DNA of 64,000 nt, taken from the NCBI RefSeq assembly GCF_036669915.1, contig NC_089319.1:3205082-3269081 (forward strand), in the 5' to 3' direction. The stretch comes from Pocillopora verrucosa. Its lineage: Eukaryota > Cnidaria > Anthozoa > Scleractinia > Pocilloporidae. The notes beneath the pieces were generated by a model. That model was not told the DNA's origin. It did no database searches and was given only the letters and a program-made list of their open reading frames with translations. The translations under genes were made by a program, and so were the position numbers. Of the stretch, positions 23,313 through 36,000 are shown one piece after another. The number at the start of each line of letters is the position of its first letter. Position 1 is the stretch's first letter.

Positions 23313-26300
23313 ATGGGTTGCTTTAGCTGTTCAAGGTAAGATGATTTTAATAATTAACTTTATGGGCTTTACATATCCGCATAGTTCATACTAGCATATT
23401 CTAAAGATTTCCTTTTAAAAAAAGGTTTTCTTCCGTCAGTAAGTAATCACGGTAAGCCCATTATTTGTGTATGAAGAAACAATTTATCTTAATTTTGAAT
23501 TGCCTTTTTAGGAAATAATACTGTACTTGATCAACATTGCTGGAAACATTTCTGGCCTCATCAGTCAAGTTAAAACTCATGAGTCAGTTTTCTATTTAGC
23601 CAAGGTCAGATGGGGAGGGGAGATTAGCAGGGCGCTCAGAAACCCTTTTGGAAAACAAGGAATCTCTGTTTTGATCTAATTTTGAAATGACAGAGCATCA
23701 TCGACCTTTTATTTCTAAGGGCATATCATCCATCTCATATACCATATACCAAGCATGCTGTGAAGACAGATAGACGTGAATAATGAGCCTGATCAATAGC
23801 CTGACCTAAGAGATGAGTCGGCTTCTCATGTCACTCTCAAAAATCCCTTACAGCAGGCTTAAAACTTGAACAAGGGTGCAAAATAATATCATGCAAAAAT
23901 AAAGTTTTGTCATGTTGGTGGAGGAGGAGGGATGCCCTTGCTAGTTGCTGGGAAATGGGGTCAGGGTCATCCTTACTCAGTTCAAATTCAAAATATAACT
24001 GACTTAACCCTTTGACTTCCAAAGTTTAAGTATTCCCATGACCTATTTGCTGGATAATGTATGGATATTATAGGAAGAAATTACATGCTAATAACTTCTG
24101 GGAGTTAAGGGGTGAATGGTATATTACCCAGTATTGGCAGTCTTCAGTAAAAAATGCTTATAGAGGAGAAAATAAAATCTACATTGTAGACAGCACTTCA
24201 TGGAAATTTATATAACAATATGTTTAAATCTTGTTCCTCAGACTTATGAATCCACCTGCTGGTAAAAATGAGGCATATAAACCCACTGTGATTGAACAAA
24301 CAGCAAATATCATTACCCATGGAGTAAGCACTAAATAAATTAAATATTCCCTTTTGAGTAGTAGTTTACAACATGTTGGAACAGGAAATTTTTAGCCTTT
24401 CTGTTTTTTGTTTCAGCTGTTTGTAATGCCAGCTGTTTATGCAGCATTGCGTCTTCACCAAAATTCTAGACTGCTATCAGCAAGCCATCGTTTTATTGCT
24501 GAAGTGTATGGAACTGCTTTTATCCTTGTCTTCTTGATATCAACTCTATTTCATGTTGTCAGCCTGTCTGGAAAGGCCAGGTAAGATGAGTTACCTACAT
24601 CATGTAACAATATAACATAAATTGGACACAAAATGATTTATGAAAATCGATCTTGACTGTACATTTGGCAGATCAACCTTTTCATTTTAACCATAGGTTC
24701 ACAAAGAAATAGTAGAGAAAAATCATTCAGTTCTCTTCCATTTAAATGTGATAATTTTCTTTATGCATGCCATACAGTTACAAAAAAATTAACCATCAAA
24801 TTTGTAATTCTCTTTACTGTTAACCATACAATTTTTATAATGTTAGTTCAGAGAATTTAATATTGGATCAACCAATTATCCCCAAATTGATATTTTTCTT
24901 TATTCTCATTACTTATATATCTGATTGATATTTTATTGATATTGTAAGGAGAAATTCTGTCTTGGTCACTCGTGGAAGTTAAAGGGTTAAAGCATAAGCC
25001 TAATCAGTTTTAGTTCAAATCACTCATATATTCTCTTCCTGATCATAAATCTCTTCTGATCATAAAGATAACAAAAATTTGTAAACATACTTTCAATCAA
25101 AGGTACCGGTGTCCATGAAAAAAAAGGCTGTAAGTGTCTTTTGATGGACAACTAGATTTACCTCTCAAATTTTCTTGTATGCCCTTGTAAAACAGAGGGA
25201 GAAGTTAATGTCTCATCAAATGTCTCTCAGGACATTATTTATTTACTCCATCAATTATTGGTAAATATTGATATTGTAATATAATCATACAATTCACATA
25301 ATACAATAATCTTTTTCTTTTTCAGCTCCTTGAGATTCTTTCTGCATTTGAGTGATCGTGGCATTATTTATTTCTTCATTGCAGCTTCATACATGCCATG
25401 GTGAGTGGATAACAATTTTGTTTGCCTGGAGAAAATCTCAATACTCATTTTCATCAAATCTTACTACACCAATACACCTTTAAATTTTTTCTTGTGTATG
25501 ATTAAAAAAAAACTTCCCTAACCACCCATTGGGAGGCACTGAAATTTTTAAGGGAGGTGGGTTTCAATAATTTATTTTGTGGAAGGAAATAAGGATTTAT
25601 TCTCAAGGGTGGAGAGAGGGTTTACCAAAACTCCTCTTTTATGATTTGCACAGATCTTTTTAGGGACAACATTTATGTTCCAAGGGTGGGCATGGGCCAT
25701 TGGGAGGCACTGAAATTTTTAAGGGAGGTGGGTTTCAATAATTTATTTTGTGGAAGGAAATAAGGATTTATTCTCAAGGGTGGAGAGAGGGTTTACCAAA
25801 ACTCCTCTTTTATGATTTGCACAGATCTTTTTAGGGACAACATTTATGTTCCAAGGGTGGGCTTGGGGTGAAAGGGAATCATAAAGATGATTCTACCCCA
25901 TATAAATGAGTAACTTCTGTTTTGTTTTCCAGGCTAGTGTTAAAAGATGTTGGCCAGTATGGAGATCTAATATCCTGGCTTTTATGGTGTCTTGCTGCGA
26001 CTGGCACTGTTTATACTTACATGTTCCATGAAAGGTAACTGTCCGATCTCAGTGATAAACTTGGCTCAACTGCTATCAATATTTTCTGTGTTTTCTGAAT
26101 TTGTAATTTATTTTGAAATGATTTAAAGGAAGGAAGCTCTTTGCACTCTGTTTGAAAAGTTTCTGCAATATTGCACTGGCTGTTGTAATCAGTTCATGAG
26201 CTCTTTTTGTTTTTAATGTATAGTTATTTTTTTCTGTTTTTTGTTTGATTTTGTTTGATTTTGTTTGATTTTGTTTTGCTTTTAGATATAAAACAGTAGA

Positions 26301-27364
26301 AACTGTTCTGTATCTGATCGTTGGAATATGTCCATCTCTTCCCCTAGCTTTTGCCTCAGTAAGTATATTCGTTTCTTTTGAGCCATCCCTTTCCAGCTCT
26401 AATCTCTCATCAGGATGCAGATTTGTGCTTTCTGTTAGTGTGTCTTAAACTACCGACCTACGCTTAGCGACCCAAAATTTTCTTAACGTCTCGTTCTTGC
26501 GAATTTCCCCAACTCACTAGCGGTCAATCTATGTTGGTGACGTAATCGAAATTTGATGAGTATAGCTAATTGTTGAGGAAGTAGGAAACACAATATTTGC
26601 GCGCGTTTGAATATATTTGTCATTTTTTCCTTCTCGATCATGCCCACTAGTCATAGAGATGGCCGTATAGATGATAACTCCATTCGCTAGGACACGCGTG
26701 TAAATGCTGGTAGAATCCCTCTGCCTGCCTCATTTAGCCAATCGCAATGTCGCCACAGTTTTTCTCGCGCTTTTGATTTAAGCTTGTTGTGCACAGAGGA
26801 ATTTCAAACCAACTGATTATAGTAATCCGAAATTGCATTCAACTGGTTTACCATACCTCACTCTTTGATTGGTCTAGTACATTTGTGCCATCCCGTCAGC
26901 CAATTGTTGCAAAAATAAAACCTACTGCGACTTAGTCACGTGCGAATTTCCGCGCTTAAGGCCCTCAGCAGGCATTTTATCTGGGCTCACATCGGCTCTT
27001 CCTGCATGCTATTTGCGTTTTATGTCATGTTTGGTCGTTATGATTATCCTGGTTTTAACACGCTCAATCAAAAGTGCTCCAGCCACTGTTATTAATTTGG
27101 TTCGGAATTGTGAAATTCCATCTGAGACTGCTCTTTGTATGTAGGCCTTTTTTTCGAATAACTGTTTTTCCCTTTACACAGACGGACTCCGCTGGTCTAG
27201 CCGAGGTAGCACTGGGAGGAGCCTTTTACGTCAGTGGCGTAGTGTTTTTTAAATGTGATGGACGAATACCCTTTGCGCATGCTATCTGGCATTGTTTCTG
27301 TGCCACAGGAGCATGGTGTCATTTTTATGCTGTCTACACGCATCTATACTTGGAAAAACACTAG
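23313..27364 (+). CDS. MMD: MMD / PAQR10-11 family seven-pass membrane protein (7 exons, complete)
   Basis: Exons 23313-23335, 24242-24323, 24417-24580, 25326-25400, 25933-26034, 26286-26358, 27182-27364: 702 nt, 233 aa, all junctions GT-AG and in phase. The protein follows vertebrate MMD along its length: NEAYKPTVIEQTANIITHG, then STLFHVV, LSDRGIIYFFIAASYMPW, YTYMFHERYK, GGAFYVSGVVFFKCDGRIPF and AHAIWH. The PAQR metal-site residues are present: S77/H81 at the end of TM2, D99 in TM3 and H206/H210 in TM7. Vertebrate MMD/MMD2 are Golgi/ER proteins that modulate Ras signalling in macrophages; which compartment applies here is unknown. The N-terminus MGCFSCS has a Gly2 with neighbouring cysteines, which vertebrate MMD lacks. 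A 171-bp tandem duplication lies in intron 4. Confidence 0.95.
24004..24117. mobile_element. Short, decayed TTAA-type MITE
   Basis: TTAACCCTTTGACTTCC at the left and GGGAGTTAAGGGGTGAA at the right, with GAAGAAATTACATGCTAATA inside. About 114 bp, an internally deleted relative of the family at 20079 and 49780. Confidence 0.55.
24789..24990. mobile_element. TTAA-flanked MITE, subfamily A
   Basis: Ends GTTAAAGGG+TTAA. The interior, including GTTAGTTCAGAGAATTTAAT and CAACCAATTATCCCCAAATT, matches the reverse complement of the copy at 49780-49990 almost continuously. It lies in MMD intron 3. Confidence 0.75.
25526..25867. repeat. 171-bp tandem duplication in an MMD intron
   Basis: Two near-identical units start at 25526 and 25697, each running from CCATTGGGAGGCACTGAAAT to CCAAGGGTGGGC. 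They differ only near the junction. The very high identity implies a recent duplication or an assembly artefact. Confidence 0.9.
26241..26277. repeat. 10-bp minisatellite (TTGTTTGATT)n
   Basis: Three exact copies of TTGTTTGATT plus a partial fourth, immediately upstream of the MMD exon 6 acceptor. The tract may double as its pyrimidine-rich region. Confidence 0.9.
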
Positions 27365-30001
27365 TTACGAATTTGCGATCGTAGATCGATTATACGTCGG
27401 GCATAATCGTGCAACCTGGTCTCCAGTGTTCTCGGATGTTATTGATACTGGATGAGGTGTGATTGCATATTGAACTGTAAGCGGGTTGTGGACAGAATAT
27501 TTTGGAAATAGTAGTATTTCGCAATTTTGAGTGAGGTGTGGAGGAAAAGAAAGGAAACTCTATGTACAGTGAAGCGTAAATTTTACTTAGTGTGTAGCAG
27601 TTTAATCATATTTATTGAATTCTATACATTGTACTGTGTAGTTCTCGTAAAACACCGACAAAGTTGTCTTGCTATTTAGGGCTCAGAAAATAAGCTGAGT
27701 TCCAAATGGTCATTGTACGGTTTTTATTTACACTTAAGAAAAACGTTATGGAACTACGACCTAAGATTACGTTATACAGATTCGGAAACTATTGAAATAA
27801 AATACAACAGAGTCACAGAAAAGCAGTGGCGAGACTATGAAGTAAAACAGGAAAAACCAAAACAAAACTGCCTAAAAAAATTAAAAAAAAAACAACAAAC
27901 GTGTACGACATATAATACAGTAAGAATTGAAAAAAGAAAATGAAAACTAATAAAAGCGAAGAAAGTCGGATTATCCTATTCAATATACGTGCCCCCTTTT
28001 TTTTTAATTTGAAAAATTGAGGGGGCAGAACCTGCAATTAGTTTTTTATTCAATTCCTATTTATTCCCGCCGGTGTATTCACGCCTCGAAATCCTTGAAA
28101 TAAGAATTGTTTAAGATCCTTGGGTCAAGTAGGAAAACCAATATTTTAACCGTAACTCTTGCTGATTAGCATCATATTCTCTTTAGCCAACGTTAGGTCA
28201 CTGATTTTACTTGAAATTTTAATCAAGTGTAAAATAGTTATGATGTGTAACGCACACTCGCATTAGTCGATAGGTGTGTACAGATAAGAGCATGGAAGCA
28301 TGGTGGTGCCGTTTCAGTTTTCCGCATATTTTTAAAGAAATCTTTCATTAAAACATCAGAGGCCCATTAACGTGTCAACATAGCCTCGGGGGGTTTGAAG
28401 GATTCCAGAAAGTTATGCAGACCCAAAACGGCGCAATCAAAGTTCTAACCGTCTTTAATTCTCCCAATCCTTTTCAGGCTAAGCGATGAAAACGCGCAAG
28501 AGCTCTTTTAGTATAGCTACTGTCTAAATTTCATGAGAAATTAATTCTTTCCAGGTTATGTATGATAGCATGGCATACCATGTTGAATTTAAATACTGCC
28601 CCGAGCAGAATTTATTTGACTCCAATTGTCTTACCGCAAAGAGGGTTAATTTGAATTGAAGATGTCCAAAACTGAAGAAAGCAGAAATAAAACAATGAAA
28701 ATTAGCGGGTATATATTTGTTTGTAAATTTATGTATTTTATAAACCAGTTAGAGTGCCAAGCAACCTTCTGTGTATGAAGTACATGTTGATAAATTACTC
28801 TTCCTGAATCCACTGTTTCATTATGTTTTCACGTGTGTATGGACTGTCAACAAATTGGGTCACGGTTAGTAAATCGTGTCAACCGTTATTCAACATTTCA
28901 TTAAAATGCAGCCACAAGCAGGGTTTGTATGCGTCCTGGAGAGTCCTGGAATTTTATTTTAACATTTTCCAGGACTGGAAAGACCTGGAATAAGACTGTA
29001 GGTCCTGGAAAGTCCTGGAAATCTGCTGAACGGGAATCCGATGAATTGTACGAGCGAGCTTAAAAAAAAGTGTGATGGCACGGGCGGGTCACACGCCTCT
29101 CGCCACGAATACGCCACCACCCACGTGGGCCAAAAAATTAACTCTTTTCCCGCGTGCTATTAAGCTACCAACTGTCTAGACAGTAGCGCAGATATTTTAC
29201 TCGACGCACACGCCCTCAGCGTTGCAGGACCCGCGTTTCTCCGCTTGGCGAGAATATTTGAGACGGGTCGGGGAGGGGTTTGCAGCAGGTTTTGGGCTAG
29301 TATAGTAAGAGAGTTGAAAGACTGTGCTCAGTGCATTTTGCACGTGGAACTGGCTACTATATTACTGAAAATCAGTGACATCCTACATGGAATAAAGCTT
29401 TCCACTCCGAATTCTCAAATAAAACGTAACAGATAGTTTTTGAAATAAATTCTGTTCCTGTCAAAGTGTCTATGGTAGGAAATGGTAACTTTTTTCTCAA
29501 ACTGACAGGGGAGAAACACAATTACATTCCACTTTCTCACAAGAATATTACAGACATTTCAGAGACCTTTTTTCTCATATATATAGTGCTGCCGCGAATT
29601 TTTATTGTTGTTTAAATGTACATCGAAAGATTTATCTAACATGAAACGTCGTTTCTTGTTATCTTCTATCGAAATTGAAGGGGACTTAGCAACTGGGGAG
29701 TTCTTTGAGATGTGAATGAGACTTGCAATGCATTTTTAGCGGGGTAGGGTGAGGTTGTTTTTGTCCCGTCCTGCGCATGCCCAGTTGGCAGTGTAAAAGG
29801 ATCAAACCCGGGGCGTCGTTTGAGGAGGTATAATAATTTCAGAAACTCTCTCCGAATCCTCACAAAGAGCTTTTAGTTGGACTTTTACGACCTTGCTTTC
29901 TTTTCGCCATTTAATCTGTGGAAGTAGGTAGTCAGAAAAAGGCGAGGACGTCTGATTTCGATCAAGAATGAAACAGAAATAGCAGCGATCTACGATCTGC
30001 T
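27365..30001. other. Spacer between MMD and MPRIP-like genes, including MMD 3' UTR
   Basis: AATAAA at 27796-27801 is a plausible MMD polyadenylation signal, 432 nt after the stop. The rest has no supported gene. It contains a TCCTGGA-rich repeat near 28930. The last few hundred bases are probably promoter and 5' UTR of the next gene. Confidence 0.5.
28925..29030. repeat. TCCTGGAAAGTCCTGG-rich dispersed repeat
   Basis: The phrase TCCTGGA recurs several times (GTCCTGGAGAGTCCTGGAAT, CCAGGACTGGAAAGACCTGG, GTCCTGGAAAGTCCTGGAAA). This gives internal direct and inverted similarity over about 100 bp. It is repetitive, but the class is unknown. Confidence 0.55.
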
Positions 30002-33000
30002 ATGGCTGATCGTGCTTGCAGGAACTTTCAGCCAAATGTCTTCAACAAAAGCAAGTGTCAAAATTGTTTCAAGCTACTGGAAGCACACAGCTCCTCAATT
30101 TCCGGCCAAGATCCCTCCTTTTCAAGTGCAACGAGGAGAAATTCAACTCAAAAGGTAGCAATGTGTGATTGTTTGACTCCGTTCGGATAGCAACCGTCTA
30201 TTGCCTATGTTATGGTGCTTTCTTGAGGGTTCTGTTTTAACTTGCGCTGGCAAAGATTTCCTTGTTCAGTCGCAGTTCACGATTTTAACCACGAATCTTC
30301 TTTAAATTGATTTTAGGTTTATCCAAGGATCAGAACTGTAGTAAAATCTGGCGTTCTCTGTATAACAACCCATGAATCCCTCGAGAAGGGAAGAGTTATT
30401 CCTTCGGTAAGTTGCAATATCCTTTGCTCCGTTTGTGAATTTTTTGCTAGTTATTTTCTTCAAGGTAGGCTACCCTATTTTGAATGGCTTATTTTATCGT
30501 TTTGTCTTATTTTCAGCGATGGAATAAGCGCTGGTTTGTTCTTAATTCCACGGGGACACTCGACTTTTTTTACTACGATGAACAGAAGGTAGGAAATTTA
30601 ATTTTCACATAGCTGAAATTAACATGGTATTTGTCTAATGTTAACTATACCAACTAATATATTTAACTCGAGAGAAATCGAGCACATTCCTCGTCAATAC
30701 AGCTATTTTGCGCTTATTGTCTACATCTCAGTCCCTTTATAACGACGAAAGAACAACGATAGATTGTTTTCGAACATTGCGGGAATAATTTTGCGAAGGT
30801 CTTTGTTTGTATCACCTATTGAAATTAACAGCGAAAAATATTTTGTTTATAAATTGTTTCCCACATGCAAATTGAATCCGATGGATCGATATATGTCCAT
30901 CGCTTAACGTAAATATTTGCCGGCCGTAAAGTATTTTGACACATTAACCTTTAATATTATAATGAAGATGTTTTCCGATGTATCAGTAATCTTTTGAAGG
31001 ATGAATCTGTAGTGAGGCGATCACGTTTGAATAATCACATCTTTACTGATAATCCTGGAAGCTGAAGTATGTCAGATTCTTCTCAGTTTTCAAACTTTGT
31101 AATGGGAGAAGCACTTTATAAACATCCCACAAAGCCTTTTAAGTCCTTTTCGCTGTGAGCGGTGTTGATTTACCCCAAGCTAAACATAATTTCGGTATGC
31201 TCCCTTTCGAGGTATCTTGTTAATCTAATTGTTCCATTTGCCCTCTGGGGAGAGAATATCTTTAGTAATATTGCATTGTTTACCTTTTTTTTTAAGACTA
31301 TGTAAGCGTTTTTGTTGGGTCTGCTCTGAAGAAATAATCACTCAACCGGTTCTGGGCCTAATTTTTTTTTTTCGATATTGTTATAAATAATCCATGTCAG
31401 TGATGTTAACCTTGAGAGATACAATTCCCTGTGATCTTATGTCTTGTTGTTACATTGCATATATTGTGTAATTTGAGCACTCATTTATTTGATCATAACA
31501 TAGGCAATATTTTACGGTGGAAACTCGAGGCGTAGAAGGAATTTACATTTTTTATCTCTTGTTAGTATGAATCAAATGTCACATTGGCATTTTTCACACT
31601 CTCTTATGCCTTGTAATATCACCAGTGCATTCTTTCTTGTGGGCAAATTCTACCTCCCAGAGTGGAAACTGGGATTTTTTTATTTGTGCCTTTTGACACC
31701 CAATTGCATGTGGATAACAGCACATCTTCCTTTAGCACCTTAAATTTCAGACTGTATAAAGTTTTAAAAATAAAGACATTTTGATTTTTTTTGAGATTTG
31801 TGTGGTTTTGTACCAACAATGTAGAGATTAGTTTGACAATTTATTTTTAAATTTACTCAAGTAAATGATTTAAATTTGTATTTGTATTATCATCATGATA
31901 CTCTAACATAACTAAGGGCAGGCAAGTGTTTTTTTTCATTTTTAATTCCAAACATTTTTTGATGAGATTCATGAAATATTGAAAGTGTGTGGTCAACTAT
32001 TTACTCATGAATATCTATAGCAGCTGATGATTGCAAAAATTTAATCCTTGTAAGCTCAATTAAATTGTTTTGCCTATATGTGTTATGACAAGTACTGCTC
32101 ACATATCTCAGATTTGTGTTTAATGCTCTTAAATTGCTTGAATTGTGCTCAGTCTTGGCGGACAAGTTAAATATGTGAAAATGGATGAATAAATGCCCTT
32201 TAACTTGGAATAATGCTGAGGCAACTAAGAGTGTACAGTATTGGTTGCATTTAATCACTCTGGTCTGGCCTTACACATTTATACCATACTCATTTCTGTT
32301 TTCTGTTCATGTTAACTTTGCATAAATGTTTTCAAGTTAAAACTGTGCTACTGCTAAAAACTTTGGGATCAAATTATTATTTTTTTTGTATATAAAACTT
32401 GTACCCTTGCTTATAAGCAAATGCTCTACTATTAAAGCAATATATTTTTTCATGATTTGGAAAAAGTTAAATGGGCAGGTCCCCTTTTTCCAGCATTGGC
32501 ATCTTCACTCACATAGTGAATAACACAAATGTTAATCAGAGGATTTACTGTAACATTAATTTTGCAGAAATCTGCACAGTTGGCACATATATCCAGATGT
32601 ATTCAGAGTTATTTGATGTACATTTTTTATCATCTTTTTTTTAAAAGGGCTGCTCAACAGAAAGACTTGATGGAAACATTAATCTGGACTTCTGCAGCGG
32701 AATGTTTATTGGTGAAGCAGATACTGGAGAGCCTTTTTCAATTGGATTGAAGCTGGGAAAGTCCACCTATTATCTGAAGGCAGAAAATCGATTGGAATTA
32801 GACAACTGGTCGCGAGTACTCAAACCTTTTGTCCAGGCATCTCAGGCATTTATTCCACGAAGAAGCTCAAGTAGTAGTTCTGCAGAGTCAGATGTGTTTG
32901 CGCATAGTGAGTCAAATCATTCAGTGCAAGTTAAAAAATTTTGCTATACTCATATTTTTGTCAAAAGTTTAGAAGTTAGGATTATCTCAATTTTTTTTTT

Positions 33001-36000
33001 CAGGGGAGGGGACCCTTACTTTGTGACTGTCATAGCACATCTCTCCACTATGACAAACCATCCCATTAGAGAATCCTGTCTGATGATTTTTTTTTCAGTT
33101 GTAAAATAAGAACATCAATTAACCCTTTAAACCCAGAGAGTGATTAGCATCTAATTTCTCCCTACAAGATCACCCATGAATCATATATTAAGGTCATGAG
33201 AAAAAAGGAATTGGTCACTAGGGAAGGAACCTTTTGATTGGCAAACAAATTCTCCTGGTCAGCAGCTTAGGAAATGTATAAAAAACTGTGTGGAGAATAT
33301 GCATACTGATGTTAGGGTGTAAAGGGTTAAAAGCTTTGGCTTTGGCCAGTTATTGCTCCCTGTTTTCAAGCATGTGACACTCTTGTTTGTATTTACATTG
33401 ATATAATATCTTGACCATTTTGAATTGTTTTTGAGTTATGGGTATTTGGAGAAACCTTGCTATCAGTGCATGTAATTACTGTTATCTGATCTGCTGAAGT
33501 AAACAAGCATTTTGATTGGTTGTTACTTATGATTAAATGGAGGACAGACACATAGATAATCTCACCATTAGCAACATTTTGCTTTTTTTTATTTTAAATA
33601 AATAGATGTCATGTTGCCGTGCAACTGTTCAGTAGTAGATTACAGTAGTTGTCAAAATGTGTGAAGACCATCGGTGACATGTTCTGCTTCGCCTCTGGCA
33701 CCACATTTATGTTCTTACCACATTTCGAATGAACGCATAGAAGTTCTTTGTTGTTGATTGAAAGTCTTCTACTATCCTAATTTGACAGGTACATCAACAA
33801 GCCTTGGACGCGCTCCAAGCTTTGGTAAATCCTCAGTGTCCAGAGTGAGCACAACTCCTCTTAGTACAAAAAGCACCACGGGCAATGAAGAACAGCAAAC
33901 ATCGGTGGGTGAAGTCTTGTTGTGTCAGTGCTTTAATCAGTGATCACTTTGGTTGACTTAGAGAGCAGTTTTCAATTTACTGTCGAGTACTTAAACTCCA
34001 AAACAAAAGGAATCACAACGGCTAATCATTACAAAGGTTAACATCATTGTGAGCCAATGAGCACTCAATGTAAAAAATAGACAAACCATGAAAAAGGCAG
34101 GAAAATGCAGGTGACTAAGTCATGCTTGTTTTTTGTTTTGGGAGTTTTGTAGACCAATCACTGACCGAACAAATGCCAAACCAAACCATCTCAGATTACT
34201 TTCGATACTTAACTGCAAATTGCTTTAACAAACAAGAGAAATTATGGCAACCAAATGTACAATGAAATTCACCAATTTGACAACCTGTGATGGCTGGCTG
34301 TGTAACAAGCGGAAAGGGTTGGATTTCTGAGTGTTTTATGTCTAAGTTAAAGTGAGATAAACTGTTACATGAAGTAGCATGTGAAATTGTACAAATTTGT
34401 TTTTCATGGACAACTAATGGAGTGCATTAATACCTCAGCGTAATAGAAATATTCCTTTTCACTTAATCGACATGGAACTAAAATAGTGTGCTTATCAGAT
34501 AACCTAACAGACTTGTAGGAAATTAAACCCATGGGTCTGTTTTTATTTTTTTTGGTGAGAAGTAAACTTTTGAAAAATCTCTCAGATTTCTTCTGCTATC
34601 GAACAAATCCGTTCTGTTTTTTTGGTTAATTTTTTTCTCTATTCAGTTGCAGCTAGAGAAACTTAAAGACGAAAACAAACGCCTGAGGGAACAAAGCGTG
34701 TTATCCGTTAGGCAGAAGGATTCGACACATATTTTAGAGTTGGAACTTAAAACAAAAGTGAGCAGAATTAAAGAGTTAGAGAAGGAGCTCTCACAGTGCC
34801 GAGACTATCAGAAGGCACTGCTATTTCAGGAGAAAGAACTGCTTGAGGCCAGAACTAAAATGAACGATTTGAAACAACAAATGGAAGAGAAAGAGAAACT
34901 TCTTCAGCAGCACAAAGGCAAGCTGTCGATTCATGCTAAGGAACTCGCCGAGGCCAAAGCCGACTTGCAGGAAGCCAATAGTATTATTGGCATTCACAGG
35001 GCGAATATTGAATCGCTGAAAAATGAACTTACTTCTGTGAAAAATATCACAGGAAGTGGGAAGGAAAAACTGATTGTAACTGGCGAAGAACCCGAGAGTG
35101 ATCAAGTGTTTAGTTTGAAAACAGAGGCCAGTGGGAACGAAGGCAAGGATCTAGAATCTAAACTTTCAGCTCTTATGCAGAAACTAAAGCAAAACGAACG
35201 CGAGTTATTAGTGAAGACTAGAGAACTCGAGAAAGCGAACGAAAGTCGGTCGAAAGTGGCAAAGTACACTCGGTCTTTGTTGCAGGAATTGGAGTCGAAA
35301 CTGAGTAACAATGAGAGGAAGCTTTCAGAGACCGAAAATCAACTTGTAAACAAAAACGTAGAACTCGAATATGAAAAGGAAAGACGGCTTAAAGTTGAGG
35401 AAGAGAACAACAGATTGTTTTCAGAGCTTGAGTTGTTATCTGATGAAAGGAAAAAGGATGGGCTTTCGAAGGAAGTCGTCGAACTTTTAAAGAGAGCAAA
35501 AGAACGAGTCGCATCTGAAAATATTGTGCCAGTTAGAGAAATGTCTGTGGAAACTGGGCTAACGTCAGTCATTCCGAAAACTAAAGATGACAAGAAAAGA
35601 ACTAGTAATGGTGTCTCATACGTCGAGGAAATTGATAAATTAAAATCAGTTCTTGCTTCAGCGGAGAGTTCTTCGGATCAGAGTGATAGCGAGACGAGCT
35701 TTAGGTCGGCTAAGAAAGAAACTGATCGTCTTAAGGATCGTTTGAAAGTGCAACAAAGAGATTATGAAAGTTTACGAATCGAGAGTAGCAAAATTAAGGA
35801 AGATTTGAAAAAGCGGGACACTGAACTGGATTCCTTGCGCAAGGAGCTGAGAAAGTTGGAGGATAGAAATGCAGATGTAGTTGAGAAAAACAGAGAATTA
35901 GAAGAAAGGCTTCAAACTGTGGAAAGCGAACTTACAGAAAGTATGGAAAGGGAGATATTCCTTCAAACTGAGAATGAAACCGATGAAGGTGAAAGATGGG

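Noticed and set aside
34821-35105. Whether the 3-kb coiled-coil exon is a separate myosin- or golgin-like gene
   Set aside because: Splice phases at 33904/34647 and 37642/37749 connect it to the PH-domain exons and later exons without a break.
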